64,000 nt of DNA from Wenxinia saemankumensis (lineage in GTDB: Bacteria; Pseudomonadota; Alphaproteobacteria; Rhodobacterales; Rhodobacteraceae). Positions within the stretch are counted from its first letter, which is position 1, and each line of letters starts with the position of its first letter. The stretch spans positions 372,001 to 436,000 of the forward strand of contig NZ_FQYO01000004.1 of NCBI RefSeq assembly GCF_900141735.1, in the 5' to 3' direction. Positions 1 to 9,397 of this stretch are shown one piece after another. The translations under genes were made by a program, and so were the position numbers. The notes under the pieces are model-generated. The model ran no database searches, had not been told where the DNA came from, and saw only the letters and a program-made list of their open reading frames with translations.

Positions 1-884
1 GACGCGCCTTCGAGATCGAGGGTGGACGCCACCCGGTCGTCGAGGCGGCGCTGCGCCGGTCGGGCGAACCTTTCGTCGCCAACGATTGCCGGCTGGGCGA
101 GACCCCGATCCGCCTGCTGACAGGGCCGAACATGGCCGGCAAGTCGACCTTTCTGCGGCAGAACGCGCTGATCGCGATCCTCGCGCAGATGGGGGCCTGG
201 GTGCCGGCCCGGACCGCGCGGATCGGGCTGGTCAGCCAGGTCTTCAGCAGGGTCGGCGCGTCCGACGACCTCGCGCGGGGGCGGTCGACCTTCATGGTCG
301 AGATGGTCGAGACGGCGGCCATCCTGAACCAGGCGGACGACCGGGCGCTGGTCATCCTCGACGAGATCGGACGGGGCACGGCGACCTATGACGGCCTGTC
401 CATCGCCTGGGCGACGCTGGAGCATCTGAACGCGGTCAACCGATGCCGCGCGATCTTCGCCACCCATTACCACGAGCTGGCGCGGCTGGCCGACCGGCTG
501 GACGGCGTCGCCAACGCGACCGTGACGGTCAAAGAATGGGACGGCGAGGTGGTGTTCCTGCACGAGGTGCGGGACGGCACCGCGGACCGGTCCTACGGGG
601 TGCAGGTCGCGCGGCTGGCGGGGCTGCCGCCCTCGGTCGTGGAGCGCGCGCGGGTCGTGCTCGACGCGCTGGAGAAGGGCGAGCGCGAGGGCGGCGGAAA
701 GCGCGAGACGCTGATCGACGACCTGCCGCTCTTCGCCGCCGCGCCGCCGCCCCCGCCGGCCGCCCCGGTGCGCGCGTCGGAGGTGGAGGCCCGCCTGCGG
801 GAGCTGGAGCCCGACGCGATGTCCCCGCGCGAGGCGCTGGAGCGGCTCTACGAGCTGAAGGGATTGCTGGGCCGCCCCGACTGA
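1..884 (+). CDS. mutS: DNA mismatch repair ATPase MutS, C-terminal part (5' end outside window)
   Basis: Recognises mispaired bases and recruits MutL for postreplicative repair. The open frame runs in from the window edge, so only about 293 C-terminal residues are present. They contain the ABC-type ATPase core: Walker [10 protein letters not shown] near nt 126-152, the signature stretch with [10 protein letters not shown], Walker [18 protein letters not shown] near nt 347-397, and the switch histidine in ATHYHEL. A Pro/Ala-rich linker and the short helical tail used for dimerisation follow, ending in a TGA at 882-884. The lever, clamp and mismatch-binding domains must lie upstream of base 1. 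It converges with grpE. Confidence 0.97.
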   Translation, partial: RAFEIEGGRHPVVEAALRRSGEPFVANDCRLGETPIRLLTGPNMAGKSTFLRQNALIAILAQMGAWVPARTARIGLVSQVFSRVGASDDLARGRSTFMVEMVETAAILNQADDRALVILDEIGRGTATYDGLSIAWATLEHLNAVNRCRAIFATHYHELARLADRLDGVANATVTVKEWDGEVVFLHEVRDGTADRSYGVQVARLAGLPPSVVERARVVLDALEKGEREGGGKRETLIDDLPLFAAAPPPPPAAPVRASEVEARLRELEPDAMSPREALERLYELKGLLGRPD

Positions 885-939
885 GCGGCGGCCCGGGCCG
901 GAGGGGATCGGCCCGGCCGGGCCGCGGCCCGGCGGGCAT

Positions 940-967
940 GGCGGTCCCGCCCGGGGGCAGGACCGCC
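940..967. terminator. GC hairpin between convergent mutS and grpE
   Basis: GGCGGTCC at 940-947 pairs with GGACCGCC at 960-967, and the 12-nt loop can itself pair GCCC with GGGC. It lies between the stops of mutS and grpE, so it could serve both strands. There is no U-run, so any termination role is inferred. Confidence 0.45.
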
Positions 968-975
968 GGATCCCG

Positions 976-1545
976 TCAGGCCGCCGGCGTCGAGGAGACG
1001 CCGACCTGCGCCGGGCGCAGGAGGCGGTCGTGCAGCAGGAAGCCCTGCGCCATCACCTGAATGATGTCGCCGGCCTTGGTCTCGGGCACCGGCGCCTCGA
1101 ACATGGCCTGATGGACCTTGGGATCGAAACGCTCGCCGACCGCGGGCGAGATCGGCTCGATTCCGTGCTTCTTGAAGACGTTGAGCAGCTCGCGCATCGT
1201 CAGCTCGACTCCCTCGATCAGGCCGGCCGTCTCGCTGCGCTTCTCCTCCGGCACGGCCTCGAGGGCGCGGGCGAGGGCGTCATGCACGGGAAGCAGGTCG
1301 CGGGCGAGCTTGGAGCCGCCGTAGTTCTCGGCCTCCTTGCGGTCACGTTCCGCCCGCTTGCGGACGTTCTCGGCCTCGGCCAGCGCGCGGACGAAGCGGT
1401 CCTTCAGCTCGTCGCGCTCGGCCCGGAGGGCCTCGAGCTCGGCCTCCACGCCCTCTGCCGCGGCGGCCTCGGTCTCGGCCTCCATCGCGTCGGCCTCGGC
1501 GGCGAGGTCGTCGAGGCTCTGCGGTTCGTCGCGGTCCTGTGCCAT
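976..1545 (-). CDS. grpE: nucleotide exchange factor GrpE
   Basis: Cytoplasmic co-chaperone that releases ADP from DnaK. The protein has 189 residues, the usual GrpE size. The N-terminal third is acidic and Glu/Ala-rich and leads into a long helical coiled coil (about residues 35-90). The C-terminal beta domain carries the GrpE signature FDPKVHQAMFEAP followed by IIQVMAQGFLLHDRLLRPAQVGVS. The gene starts 18 nt after the hrcA stop, with a purine-rich GGAAAGAGAG upstream, so the two form a heat-shock operon. The C-terminus ends in SSTPAA, as in many alphaproteobacterial GrpEs. Confidence 0.97.
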   Translation of the reverse strand: MAQDRDEPQSLDDLAAEADAMEAETEAAAAEGVEAELEALRAERDELKDRFVRALAEAENVRKRAERDRKEAENYGGSKLARDLLPVHDALARALEAVPEEKRSETAGLIEGVELTMRELLNVFKKHGIEPISPAVGERFDPKVHQAMFEAPVPETKAGDIIQVMAQGFLLHDRLLRPAQVGVSSTPAA

Positions 1546-1563
1546 TGCTGCTCTCTTTCCCGT

Positions 1564-2634
1564 TCAGTCCAGACCGCCGCTGCGGTCGGCGATGAGCCGC
1601 CCGACCAGCTGCGCGGTGTAATCCACGATGGGCACGATGCGCCCGTAATTCAGCCGCGTGGGGCCGATCACGCCGACCGCGCCCACGATTCTCCGGTCGG
1701 CGTTCATATAGGGAGAAACCACCAGAGATGAACCCGAAAGCGAGAAGAGCTTGTTCTCGGATCCGATGAAGATCCGCACCCCCTCGCCGCCCTCGGTCAG
1801 CTCGAGGAAATCGGCGATGTCGCGCTTGCGCTCGAGGTCGTCGAACAGGCTGCGGATGCGGTCGAGATCGGTCTCGTCCCCGCCGAGAAGGTTGCCGCGG
1901 CCGCGCACGATCAGCCGCTCGTTGCTCGTGCCGCGATTGACCCAGGTGACGATCCCCTGCTCGACCATCTCGGCGGCGAGGCTGTCGAGCTCCTGCCGGC
2001 GCGTCGCAATCTCGCGCTTCACGACATCGGCGAGCTCGGACAGGGTCTGACCCTCGGCGATGGCGGAGAGGAAGTTGGCCGCCTCTCGCAGCGAGGAGGG
2101 AGTCTGGCCCGGGGGCGGAACGAAGACGCGGTTCTCGACATGCCCGTCGGCGAAGACCAGCACCACCAGGGCGCGGTCGGGGCCCAGCGAGACGAACTCG
2201 ATATGGCGGATCGGGGCCTCGTGCTTGGGCGCGAGGACGAGGGACGCGCCGCGCGTGACGCCCGAGAGCGCCTGCCCCACCCGGTCGAGCAGCCCGCCGA
2301 TATCGCCGCCGCCGGGGCCGACCGTGTCGTCCAGCATCGCGCGGTCCGTCCCGTCGAGATCCGACACCTCGAGCAGCCCGTCGACGAAGAGCCGGAGTCC
2401 CGCCTGCGTGGGTACGCGGCCGGCGCTGACATGGGGCGAGCCGAGCAGCCCCATCAGCTCGAGATCCTGCATGACGTTGCGGATCGTCGCGGCCGAGACA
2501 CTTTCCGACAGGGCGCGGGTCAGGGTGCGCGAGCCGACCGGGGCGCCGGTCGCGAGATAGCCCTCGACCACGCGGCGGAACACCTCGCGCGAGCGGTCGT
2601 TCAGGCTGTCGAGATCGGGAATGCGGTCGGGCAT
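1564..2634 (-). CDS. hrcA: heat-inducible transcription repressor HrcA
   Basis: Winged-helix repressor of class I heat-shock genes (groESL, dnaKJ), acting at CIRCE operators. The 356-residue protein begins MPDRIPDLDSLNDRSREVF. It has an N-terminal winged helix (about residues 10-90) with the conserved ATIRNVMQDLELMGLL and HVSAGRVPTQAGLRLFVD segments, then the GAF-like HrcA domain ending in LNYGRIVPIVDYTAQLVGRL. The frame stays open far upstream, but the Met at 2634 matches the family N-terminus and lies just downstream of a plausible promoter. It is followed by grpE. I see no CIRCE palindrome next to it, so autoregulation is not evident from the sequence. Confidence 0.95.
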   Translation of the reverse strand: MPDRIPDLDSLNDRSREVFRRVVEGYLATGAPVGSRTLTRALSESVSAATIRNVMQDLELMGLLGSPHVSAGRVPTQAGLRLFVDGLLEVSDLDGTDRAMLDDTVGPGGGDIGGLLDRVGQALSGVTRGASLVLAPKHEAPIRHIEFVSLGPDRALVVLVFADGHVENRVFVPPPGQTPSSLREAANFLSAIAEGQTLSELADVVKREIATRRQELDSLAAEMVEQGIVTWVNRGTSNERLIVRGRGNLLGGDETDLDRIRSLFDDLERKRDIADFLELTEGGEGVRIFIGSENKLFSLSGSSLVVSPYMNADRRIVGAVGVIGPTRLNYGRIVPIVDYTAQLVGRLIADRSGGLD

Positions 2635-2666
2635 CGGCGGGGGCACGGCGGCTTTCGGGGCGGGCC

Positions 2667-2696
2667 GAGTTAGCGCCCCGCGGGGGCGGGCGTCAA
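2667..2696 (-). promoter_or_regulatory. predicted sigma-70 promoter of hrcA-grpE
   Basis: On the minus strand TTGACG (2696-2691) and TAACTC (2672-2667) are separated by 18 nt. This puts transcription start about 25 nt ahead of the hrcA ATG at 2634 and supports that start codon. Confidence 0.5.
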
Positions 2697-2707
2697 CGGG
2701 CGGCCCC

Positions 2708-2736
2708 TTGGATTCGCGGGGTCCGCGGCGTATGGC
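2708..2736 (+). promoter_or_regulatory. possible promoter of rph-rdgB-hemW
   Basis: TTGGAT (2708-2713), a 17-nt spacer and TATGGC (2731-2736) lie 40 nt before the rph ATG. The -10 match is weak. The position between the divergent hrcA and rph genes is the main support. Confidence 0.3.
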
Positions 2737-2775
2737 GCGGCGCTGACAGGACCCGGGATCACGAGGAGAAGCACC

Positions 2776-3489
2776 ATGCGGCCATCGGGACGCAAGACGG
2801 ACGAGATGCGCGCCGTGTCGATCGAGACGGGGATCACGCGGCATGCCGAGGGATCCTGCCTGATCCGGGTCGGCGACACGCATGTCATCTGCACCGCCAC
2901 GGTGGACGAGAAGGTGCCGCCCTTCCTGCGCAATTCCGGCCTCGGCTGGGTGACGGCGGAATACGGGATGCTGCCGCGCGCGACCACGACGCGGATGCGG
3001 CGCGAGGCGGCCGCCGGCAAGCAGGGCGGAAGAACCGTTGAAATCCAGCGCCTTATCGGCCGATCGCTGCGGGCGGGCGTCGACAGGGTCGCGCTGGGCG
3101 AGCGGCAGATCACCGTCGATTGCGACGTGATCCAGGCCGACGGGGGCACGCGCTGCGCCTCGATCACCGGGGGCTGGGTGGCCCTGCGCCTGGCGGTGGA
3201 CAAGCTGATGAAGGCGGGCGCGGTCACGGTCGATCCGCTGGAGATTCCCGTCTCGGCGGTGAGCTGCGGGATCTATGCCGGGCAGCCGGTGCTGGATCTC
3301 GACTATCCCGAGGACAGCGAGGCCGGCGTCGACGGCAATTTCGTGATGGCCGGGGACCGGCTGATCGAGGTGCAGATGTCGGCCGAGGGCGCGACCTTCA
3401 GCCGGGGCGAGATGGACGCGCTGCTGGATCTCGCCGTGACCGGCAGCGCGGCGCTGTCCGCCGCGCAACTCGCGGCGACCGGGCGGTGA
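2776..3489 (+). CDS. rph: ribonuclease PH
   Basis: Phosphorolytic 3'-5' exoribonuclease that trims tRNA 3' ends and takes part in rRNA decay. The 237-residue protein is of standard length. It begins with the family hallmark [19 protein letters not shown] and contains [34 protein letters not shown] and the phosphate-binding [13 protein letters not shown] region. ATG at 2776 has AGGAGA seven nt upstream. The stop overlaps the GTG start of rdgB (GTGA), indicating translational coupling in an rph-rdgB-hemW operon, an order common in alphaproteobacteria. Confidence 0.97.
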   Translation: MRPSGRKTDEMRAVSIETGITRHAEGSCLIRVGDTHVICTATVDEKVPPFLRNSGLGWVTAEYGMLPRATTTRMRREAAAGKQGGRTVEIQRLIGRSLRAGVDRVALGERQITVDCDVIQADGGTRCASITGGWVALRLAVDKLMKAGAVTVDPLEIPVSAVSCGIYAGQPVLDLDYPEDSEAGVDGNFVMAGDRLIEVQMSAEGATFSRGEMDALLDLAVTGSAALSAAQLAATGR

Positions 3490-4097
3490 GGCGGCTGGAG
3501 CGGGGCGCGCGGATCGTCGTCGCGACCCACAATGCCGGCAAGCTGGAGGAGATCGCCGATCTCCTCCGTCCCTACGGGATCGAGGCGACGTCGAACGCCG
3601 ATCACGGCCTGCCGGAACCCGAGGAGACGGAAGAGACCTTCGTCGGCAATGCCCGGATCAAGGCCCATGCGGCGGCGAAGGCGACCGGCCTGCCCGCCCT
3701 GGCCGACGATTCGGGACTGGAGATCGACGTGCTGGACGGCCGACCGGGAGTGCGGACCGCGGACTGGGCCGAGACCGGGTCGGGCCGGGACTTCGCGATG
3801 GCGATGGAGCGGGCCTGGCGCGAGATCGGCGCCACGGGGCGCCCCGCCCCGTTCACCGGCCGGTTCCGCTGCACGCTGGTCCTGGCCTGGCCGGACGGGG
3901 AGGACGCCGTCTTCGAGGGCGCGATGCCGGGGCAGATCGTCTGGCCCCCGCGCGGCGCGCAGGGACACGGCTACGACCCCGTCTTCCAGCCCGAGGGCTT
4001 CGACGAGACCTTCGGCGAGATGGACAGGTGGCAGAAGAACCGCCTGTCGCATCGCGGGCGGGCCTTCGCCGCCTTCGAGGCCGCCTGCCTTGGCTGA
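3486..4097 (+). CDS. rdgB: non-canonical purine NTP pyrophosphatase RdgB/HAM1
   Basis: House-cleaning enzyme that hydrolyses dITP, XTP and ITP to monophosphates and so keeps deaminated purines out of nucleic acids. The 203-residue protein has the family motif [13 protein letters not shown] (residues 10-22), [15 protein letters not shown], and the C-terminal [20 protein letters not shown] and [11 protein letters not shown]. The GTG at 3486 overlaps the rph stop and is the only start that fits the conserved N-terminus. The gene ends inside the start region of hemW. Confidence 0.96.
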   Translation: MRRLERGARIVVATHNAGKLEEIADLLRPYGIEATSNADHGLPEPEETEETFVGNARIKAHAAAKATGLPALADDSGLEIDVLDGRPGVRTADWAETGSGRDFAMAMERAWREIGATGRPAPFTGRFRCTLVLAWPDGEDAVFEGAMPGQIVWPPRGAQGHGYDPVFQPEGFDETFGEMDRWQKNRLSHRGRAFAAFEAACLG

Positions 4098-5265
4098 AGC
4101 GACCGGCGGTTTGGCAGGAGACGGGGGGCGGGACGGGGGCTTTGCGCTCTATCTGCACTGGCCCTTCTGCCAGGCAAAATGTCCCTATTGCGACTTCAAC
4201 TCGCATGTCGTCGCCGCTGTCGATCAGGATCGCTGGGCCGCCGCCTTCGAGACCGAGATCGCCCGGGTGCGGGACGAGACCGGGCCGCGGCGGCTTTCGT
4301 CGATCTATTTCGGGGGCGGCACGCCGAGCCTGATGGAGCCCCGGACCGTCGAGCGGATCCTGTCGGCCGCGCGGGTGGCCTGGTCCTTTGCCAACGACAT
4401 CGAGATCACGTTGGAGGCGAACCCGACCTCGATCGAGGCGGGCCGGTTCCGGGGCTACCGGGAGGCGGGCGTGGACCGGGTCTCGATCGGGGTGCAGGCG
4501 CTCGATGACCGAGACCTGCGCGCGCTGGGACGGCGGCACGATGCGGCCGAGGCGCTGGCGGCGATCGAGACGGGGCGCGCGATCTTCGACCGCGTGTCCT
4601 TCGACCTGATCTATGCCCGCCAGGACCAGTCGCTCGCCGCCTGGGAGGCCGAGCTGGCCCGGGCGCTGGCGCTGGGACCCGATCACCTGTCGCTCTACCA
4701 GCTGACGATCGAGCCGGGCACCGCCTTCGGCGCGCGCTTCGCCGCCGGGGGCCTGCACGGCCTGCCGGGCGAGGACCTGGCCGCCGACCTGTGGGACACG
4801 ACCCAGGAGATGACGGACGCGGCCGGCCTGCCCGCCTACGAGGTGTCGAACCATGCGCGGCCCGGGCAGGAGAGCCGGCACAACCGGGTCTACTGGACCG
4901 GCGGCGACTATGCCGGGATCGGTCCGGGCGCGCATGGCCGTCTGACGCTGGACGGGATCCGCCACGCCACGGAGTCCCACATGGCGCCCGGCGCCTGGAT
5001 CGGTGCCGTGGAACGGGCCGGGTCGGGATATTCCGCGCAGGTCGCGCTGGACGGGGAGGAGATCTTCGGCGAGGCCCTGCTGATGGGGCTGCGGATCCGC
5101 GAGGGGATCGCCGAGACCCGCCTCGGCGGGGCCGATCCCGGATTCGCGGGCCGTGTCGCCGAGCTGGAGGGCCTGGGAATGGTCACCCGCCAGGGGGGCC
5201 GCCTGCGGGCGACCGATGCCGGGCGCCCCCTTCTGAACGAGATCCTGCGTCGCCTTCTGCCCTGA
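4090..5265 (+). CDS. hemW: radical SAM heme chaperone HemW
   Basis: HemN-like radical SAM protein that binds and delivers heme and does not oxidise coproporphyrinogen. About 391 residues. The N-terminus has LYLHWPFCQAKCPYCDF, the CxxxCxxC [4Fe-4S] motif. The SAM-binding GGGTPSL follows, and ESRHNRVYW contains the HNxxYW heme motif that marks HemW. The C-terminal HemN_C domain is complete. No in-frame ATG precedes the radical SAM motif. TTG at 4090, overlapping the rdgB stop, is the most natural start; TTG at 4111 is an alternative. The gene converges with parB, with 12 bp between the stops. Confidence 0.93.
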   Translation: MAEATGGLAGDGGRDGGFALYLHWPFCQAKCPYCDFNSHVVAAVDQDRWAAAFETEIARVRDETGPRRLSSIYFGGGTPSLMEPRTVERILSAARVAWSFANDIEITLEANPTSIEAGRFRGYREAGVDRVSIGVQALDDRDLRALGRRHDAAEALAAIETGRAIFDRVSFDLIYARQDQSLAAWEAELARALALGPDHLSLYQLTIEPGTAFGARFAAGGLHGLPGEDLAADLWDTTQEMTDAAGLPAYEVSNHARPGQESRHNRVYWTGGDYAGIGPGAHGRLTLDGIRHATESHMAPGAWIGAVERAGSGYSAQVALDGEEIFGEALLMGLRIREGIAETRLGGADPGFAGRVAELEGLGMVTRQGGRLRATDAGRPLLNEILRRLLP

Positions 5266-5277
5266 GGGGCGCGGCCC

Positions 5278-6168
5278 CTATCCGCCCGACAGGACCCGCA
5301 GCAGGTCGTCGAGCTGGGCCAGGGACTTGTAGCGCAGGGTGAGGCAACCGCTCTCTTCCCCCGGGTCCTGGTCGATGCTCACCCCCATGCCGAGCGTCGC
5401 GGCGAGATCGCCCTCGATCTGGCGGGTATCCGCATCCTTCTCGCGGCTGGCCCGGCTGGGGCGCGGACGGCTGGCGGCGGGCGCCTTTCGGGCCAGCGCC
5501 TCGGTCTCGCGCACCGACAGACCGGCGCCGACGACGCGGCGAGCGAGCTCGACCGCTTCGGGATGGCCGATCAGCGCGCGGGCATGGCCTGCGGTGAGCG
5601 TGCCGGCGGAGAGCATCGAGCGCACCTCTTCCGGCAGGCCGAGCAGGCGCATCAGGTTGGCGATATGGCTGCGCGACTTGCCGAGCGCCTGGGCCAGTTG
5701 CTCCTGCGTGTGGCCGAACCTGTCCATCAGCTGCCGGTAGCCCGCCGCCTCGTCCACCGGGTTGAGATCGGCCCGCTGGATGTTCTCGATGATCGCGACC
5801 TCGAGCACCTCGGTGTCGGTATAGTCGCGCACCAGGACCGGCATGTCGTGCAGCTGCGCCATCTGCGCGGCGCGCCAGCGCCGTTCCCCGGCTACGATCT
5901 GGTAGCGCCCCTCCTGCCCCGGCGCGGCGCGGACGATGATCGGCTGGATCACCCCCTTCTCGCGGATCGAATCGGCGAGCTCGCGCAGGTGACCTTCGTC
6001 GAACCTGCGGCGCGGCTGGTCGGGATTCGGCTCGATCGATTCGATCGGCAGACGGGTGTCGGGCCGCCGCGCCGCGCCCGATTCATCCCCCTGTACGGGG
6101 GCGACGTCCGACATCAGGGCGGAGAGGCCGCGGCCGAGGCCCCGCGGGCGGTTACCGGGCTGCGACAT
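5278..6168 (-). CDS. parB: chromosome partitioning protein ParB
   Basis: CTP-dependent DNA clamp that loads at parS sites and spreads along origin-proximal DNA. The 296-residue protein has the basic N-terminal ParA-interacting motif RGLGRGLSALM, the N-terminal domain with LPIESIEPNPDQPRR and the nucleotide-binding GERRWRAA and ENIQRADLNP boxes, a helix-turn-helix around QEQLAQALGKSRSHIANLMRL, and a C-terminal dimerisation domain. Its ATG lies inside the end of parA (17-nt overlap) with AGGAGG seven nt upstream, so the two are translationally coupled. Two parS sites lie within 3.3 kb upstream in the same gene block. Confidence 0.97.
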   Translation of the reverse strand: MSQPGNRPRGLGRGLSALMSDVAPVQGDESGAARRPDTRLPIESIEPNPDQPRRRFDEGHLRELADSIREKGVIQPIIVRAAPGQEGRYQIVAGERRWRAAQMAQLHDMPVLVRDYTDTEVLEVAIIENIQRADLNPVDEAAGYRQLMDRFGHTQEQLAQALGKSRSHIANLMRLLGLPEEVRSMLSAGTLTAGHARALIGHPEAVELARRVVGAGLSVRETEALARKAPAASRPRPSRASREKDADTRQIEGDLAATLGMGVSIDQDPGEESGCLTLRYKSLAQLDDLLRVLSGG

Positions 6169-6952
6169 GGGAGGCCTCCTGCGGGACGGAATGACGGGCG
6201 ATCAGTTCCTCGGCCAGCGCGACATAGGCACGGGCCCCGGCCGAGGCGGGGTCGTAATCGAGGATGGACATGGCGAAGGACGGCGCCTCGCTCAGGCGGA
6301 CGTTCCGGGGGATCAGCGTGCGGAACACCAGATCGCCGAGATTGTCCCGGGCATCGGCCTCGACCTGCTGGGACAGGTTGTTGCGGCGATCGTACATCGT
6401 CAGGACGACGCCCTCGATCCCGAGCGACGCGTTCGCGGTCGACCGGATCTGCCGGATCGTCAGCATGAGCTGCGACAGGCCTTCCAGCGCGAAGAACTCC
6501 GCCTGGAGGGGGATCAGCACCGAGTCCGACGCAACCATCGCATTGATCGTCAATATATTGAGACTGGGCGGGCAATCGATCAATATGTAGTCGTAGTCGA
6601 GCGGGGTGCTCTGCAGACGTCGCTTGAGGAGCGAAACCCGGTTCTGTGCGCCGGCGAAATCGAGATCGGCCGAACTGAGATCGGTGGTCGCCGGGACGAT
6701 GGACAGGCCGGAATACCGCGTCTCGATGGCGACCTCGGAAACCTCATGCTCGCCCGCGATCAGATCGTATGTCGTGAGAGACCGCCGCGCGCCATCGATC
6801 CCCAGCCCCGTCGAAGCGTTGCCTTGGGGATCGAGGTCGACCAGCAGCACGCTCTTGCCGGTCGCGGCTAGGGCGGCGGAGAGATTCGTCGCGGTGGTCG
6901 TCTTGCCGACGCCACCCTTCTGGTTGACGATCGAGATGATGCGCGGACCCAT
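6152..6952 (-). CDS. parA: chromosome partitioning ATPase ParA
   Basis: MinD/ParA-type ATPase that moves ParB-parS complexes over the nucleoid. About 266 residues. The deviant Walker A KGGVGKTTTATNLSAALA is at residues 12-29, LLVDLDPQGNASTGLG follows, and Walker B is YILIDCPPSLNILT. ATG at 6952 gives MGPRIISIVNQKGG, which fits the family and leaves GAGAGG at a workable distance. GTG at 6961, overlapping the rsmG stop, is the alternative and adds three residues. Order rsmG-parA-parB is classical for origin-proximal regions. Confidence 0.96.
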   Translation of the reverse strand: MGPRIISIVNQKGGVGKTTTATNLSAALAATGKSVLLVDLDPQGNASTGLGIDGARRSLTTYDLIAGEHEVSEVAIETRYSGLSIVPATTDLSSADLDFAGAQNRVSLLKRRLQSTPLDYDYILIDCPPSLNILTINAMVASDSVLIPLQAEFFALEGLSQLMLTIRQIRSTANASLGIEGVVLTMYDRRNNLSQQVEADARDNLGDLVFRTLIPRNVRLSEAPSFAMSILDYDPASAGARAYVALAEELIARHSVPQEASHVAAR

Positions 6953-6957
6953 CGTAG

Positions 6958-7542
6958 TCACCCCTCTCGTGAAACGGCGTGCAGGCAGAGGACGACACCG
7001 TCGGGCGATGTCCGGCTCGGCAGGATCTCGTGGTCGAACCCCGTAAGGTCGCTCTCCTCCAGCTCCTGCCGGTAAGAGGCCCCCTTCGGGAGGATCGCGG
7101 TTCCGCCCGGGGCGAGATGCCGGCGCACCAGCGGAAGGAGCCGCGGGAGGGGCGCAAGTGCCCGGGCGCTGACGATGTCGGCCGCCTGCGGAGGCGCGGT
7201 CTCGATCCGTTCCGCGAGGACGTCCGCATCGAGGTCCAGTGTGCGGCAGACTGTTCGCAGGAACGTCGCCTTCCTCTGGTCGCTTTCGATCATCGTGATC
7301 CGCGTGAGACTGCCCCGGAACGCGATTGCAACCACGATTCCGGGCAATCCTCCGCCGCTACCCAGGTCAACCCATCGGCGCGGTCTCGGCGCAATGTCGA
7401 CGAGTTGAAGCGCGTCCTCGACGTGCCGCGTCTGCCACTCCGTCAACGAGGACGGAGATACCAACTGGATCCTGCTGTTCCAGGTACGGAGCAGCGCCTC
7501 GTACCGGCCGATATCCTGCCATGTTTCACGTGAAACGCCCAT
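6958..7542 (-). CDS. rsmG: 16S rRNA (guanine527-N7)-methyltransferase RsmG (GidB)
   Basis: SAM-dependent methyltransferase that makes m7G527 in 16S rRNA; its loss gives low-level streptomycin resistance. 194 residues from ATG 7542 (MGVSRETWQDIGRYEALL). The SAM-binding loop is WVDLGSGGGLPGIVVAIAF, and ITMIESDQRKATFLRTV and ILPKG follow. ATG 7542 has GAGG in front and sits 4 nt after the mnmG stop. GTG at 7554 would overlap mnmG. Codons 3-7 (V-S-R-E-T) are written by a parS site, so the conserved N-terminus of the protein and the centromere share the same bases. Confidence 0.95.
   Translation of the reverse strand: MGVSRETWQDIGRYEALLRTWNSRIQLVSPSSLTEWQTRHVEDALQLVDIAPRPRRWVDLGSGGGLPGIVVAIAFRGSLTRITMIESDQRKATFLRTVCRTLDLDADVLAERIETAPPQAADIVSARALAPLPRLLPLVRRHLAPGGTAILPKGASYRQELEESDLTGFDHEILPSRTSPDGVVLCLHAVSREG
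7522..7537. promoter_or_regulatory. parS centromere site 1
   Basis: TGTTTCACGTGAAACG matches the near-universal ParB site TGTTTCACGTGAAACA at 15 of 16 positions. It is inside the first codons of rsmG, about 1.4 kb from parB and about 5 kb from the predicted oriC. Expected to load ParB. Confidence 0.93.
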
Positions 7543-7546
7543 GACC

Positions 7547-9397
7547 TCAGACACGCTCGACCGACTTCGTCCTGCTGGCTGCCAGAAGAACGGCGAGACC
7601 TGCGGGCGTCATCCCCTCTATCCTGGAGGCTTCACCCAGCGTGCGTGGTCGCACCGCGGACAGCTTCCGCGCGAGTTCGTTCGAAAGTGAGGGAAGTCTC
7701 TCATAGGAAAGATCCGCCGAGAGGGCCGTCGCCTCCTCCTCCTTCAGGCGGACGGCTTCTGCCGCCTGTCGTTCCGCATGGGTCGCATAGAGCCGGTCGG
7801 CGCGGATCGTTTGAAGAACGTCAGGCGGAAGTCGAGCCAGATCCGGCCGCAACGCGATCAACGCCTTCTCGTCGAAGTCGGACAGCCGGAGCGCCTCGAA
7901 GATGCTCCGCCCCTCCCGCGCCTTGGCCCCGGAAGCCTCGAGTTCCGCAGTCGTGATACGGTCGCCGGCAAATCCATCGACCAAGGACGCGATCATCTCT
8001 TGCTTCGCTTCGAAGAGGTCCTGGCGTTCCTTCCCGACGATGCCCGCCTCGATCCCGTGCCGGGTGAGACGCCGGTCGGCATTGTCCGGACGAAGGCTCA
8101 GCCGGAACTCGGCACGCGAGGTAAACATCCGGTAGGGTTCCGTCACCCCCCGCGTGGTCAGGTCGTCGACCATCACTCCGATGAAGGAATTCGACCGGTC
8201 GAAGGGAATGCCGTCGGAGAGGCCGATACGGCAAAGCGCCCCCAGGCCGGCGACCAGACCTTGGGCCGCCGCTTCCTCGTACCCCGTCGTGCCGTTGATC
8301 TGCCCGGCGAGGAACAGGCCCGGCAGAGCCCGAAGGTGCAGCGAAGTGTCGAGCGATCTGGGATCGACGTAATCGTATTCGATCGCGTAGCCGGGGGTCA
8401 GGATCTCGGCCTTCTCGAGCCCCTCCATGCTCCGCACGTAGTCCAGCTGGACGTCGGTCGGCAGCGAGGTCGAGATCCCGTTCGGATAAACGACGTTCGT
8501 GGTCAGACCTTCCGGCTCGAGGAAGACCTGATGGCTGTCCTTGTCCGCGAAGCGGACGACCTTGTCCTCGATCGACGGACAGTAGCGGGGTCCGTTGCTC
8601 TGGATTGCCCCACCGTAGATCGCGGAACGATCCAGGTTTGCGCGGATGATGTCATGCGTTCGGGGATTGGTCCTCGTGATGCCGCAGGAGATCTGCCGGC
8701 AGCCAACGCCATGCGTCAGGAACGACAGGTAGGCGGGATTGCCATCCGCCGGCTGTTGCTCCAGCCGGGACCAGGCGATCGTTCGGCCGTCGAGGCGGGG
8801 CGGCGTTCCGGTCTTGAGCCGCCCCATCGGCAGCTTCATCTCGTAGAGGCGCCGCGCGAGCAGGTTCGACGGACGCTCCCCGACACGTCCGGCAACCTCG
8901 CGCTCTTCGCCCCTGTAGATGACTCCGCCGAGGAAGGTGCCGGTCGTCAGGATCACCGCCTCCGACCGGATTTCCGATCCGTCGCCGAGGCGGATCCCGA
9001 GGACCCGCTGGCCGTCGAGGATCACGTCAACGACCTCGCCCTCGACGATGTCGAGATCGGGTAGCCCCGCCAACGTGAATTGAACGAAACGGGCGTAGAG
9101 CGCGCGGTCGGACTGCGTCCGTGGACCGTGGACCGCCGGGCCCTTGCTCGCGTTCAGGAGCCGGTATTGAATACCGGACGCATCCGCAGCACGCCCCATG
9201 ATCCCGTCGAGCGCGTCGACTTCGCGAACGAGGTGCCCCTTCCCCACGCCCCCGATGGCTGGATTGCAGCTCATCGCCCCGATCGTGTCGCGCCGCATGG
9301 TCACGAGCGCCGTCCGGGCGCCACCGCGAACCGCGACTGCGGCTGCTTCGGTTCCGGCGTGACCGCCACCGACGACGACGACATCGAAATGTTTCAC
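7547..9397 (-). CDS. mnmG: tRNA uridine-5-carboxymethylaminomethyl(34) synthesis enzyme MnmG (GidA)
   Basis: FAD enzyme that works with MnmE to install cmnm5 at wobble U34. About 616 residues. The N-terminal dinucleotide fold is [16 protein letters not shown]. Further hallmarks are [48 protein letters not shown] and [13 protein letters not shown]-like [18 protein letters not shown]. The GTG at 9397 (V-K-H-F-D-V) has AGGA nine nt upstream and leaves 10 nt after the mnmE stop. Longer reading back into mnmE lacks a ribosome binding site. The start codon lies inside a parS palindrome. Confidence 0.95.
   Translation of the reverse strand: MKHFDVVVVGGGHAGTEAAAVAVRGGARTALVTMRRDTIGAMSCNPAIGGVGKGHLVREVDALDGIMGRAADASGIQYRLLNASKGPAVHGPRTQSDRALYARFVQFTLAGLPDLDIVEGEVVDVILDGQRVLGIRLGDGSEIRSEAVILTTGTFLGGVIYRGEEREVAGRVGERPSNLLARRLYEMKLPMGRLKTGTPPRLDGRTIAWSRLEQQPADGNPAYLSFLTHGVGCRQISCGITRTNPRTHDIIRANLDRSAIYGGAIQSNGPRYCPSIEDKVVRFADKDSHQVFLEPEGLTTNVVYPNGISTSLPTDVQLDYVRSMEGLEKAEILTPGYAIEYDYVDPRSLDTSLHLRALPGLFLAGQINGTTGYEEAAAQGLVAGLGALCRIGLSDGIPFDRSNSFIGVMVDDLTTRGVTEPYRMFTSRAEFRLSLRPDNADRRLTRHGIEAGIVGKERQDLFEAKQEMIASLVDGFAGDRITTAELEASGAKAREGRSIFEALRLSDFDEKALIALRPDLARLPPDVLQTIRADRLYATHAERQAAEAVRLKEEEATALSADLSYERLPSLSNELARKLSAVRPRTLGEASRIEGMTPAGLAVLLAASRTKSVERV

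Noticed and set aside
2635-2775. CIRCE operator ahead of hrcA
   Set aside because: No TTAGCACTC...GAGTGCTAA inverted repeat is present; GTTAGC at 2670 is only a fragment.
6961-6976. parS half-site at the end of rsmG (CGTGAAACG)
   Set aside because: About 10 of 16 positions match and the central CACGTG is broken.
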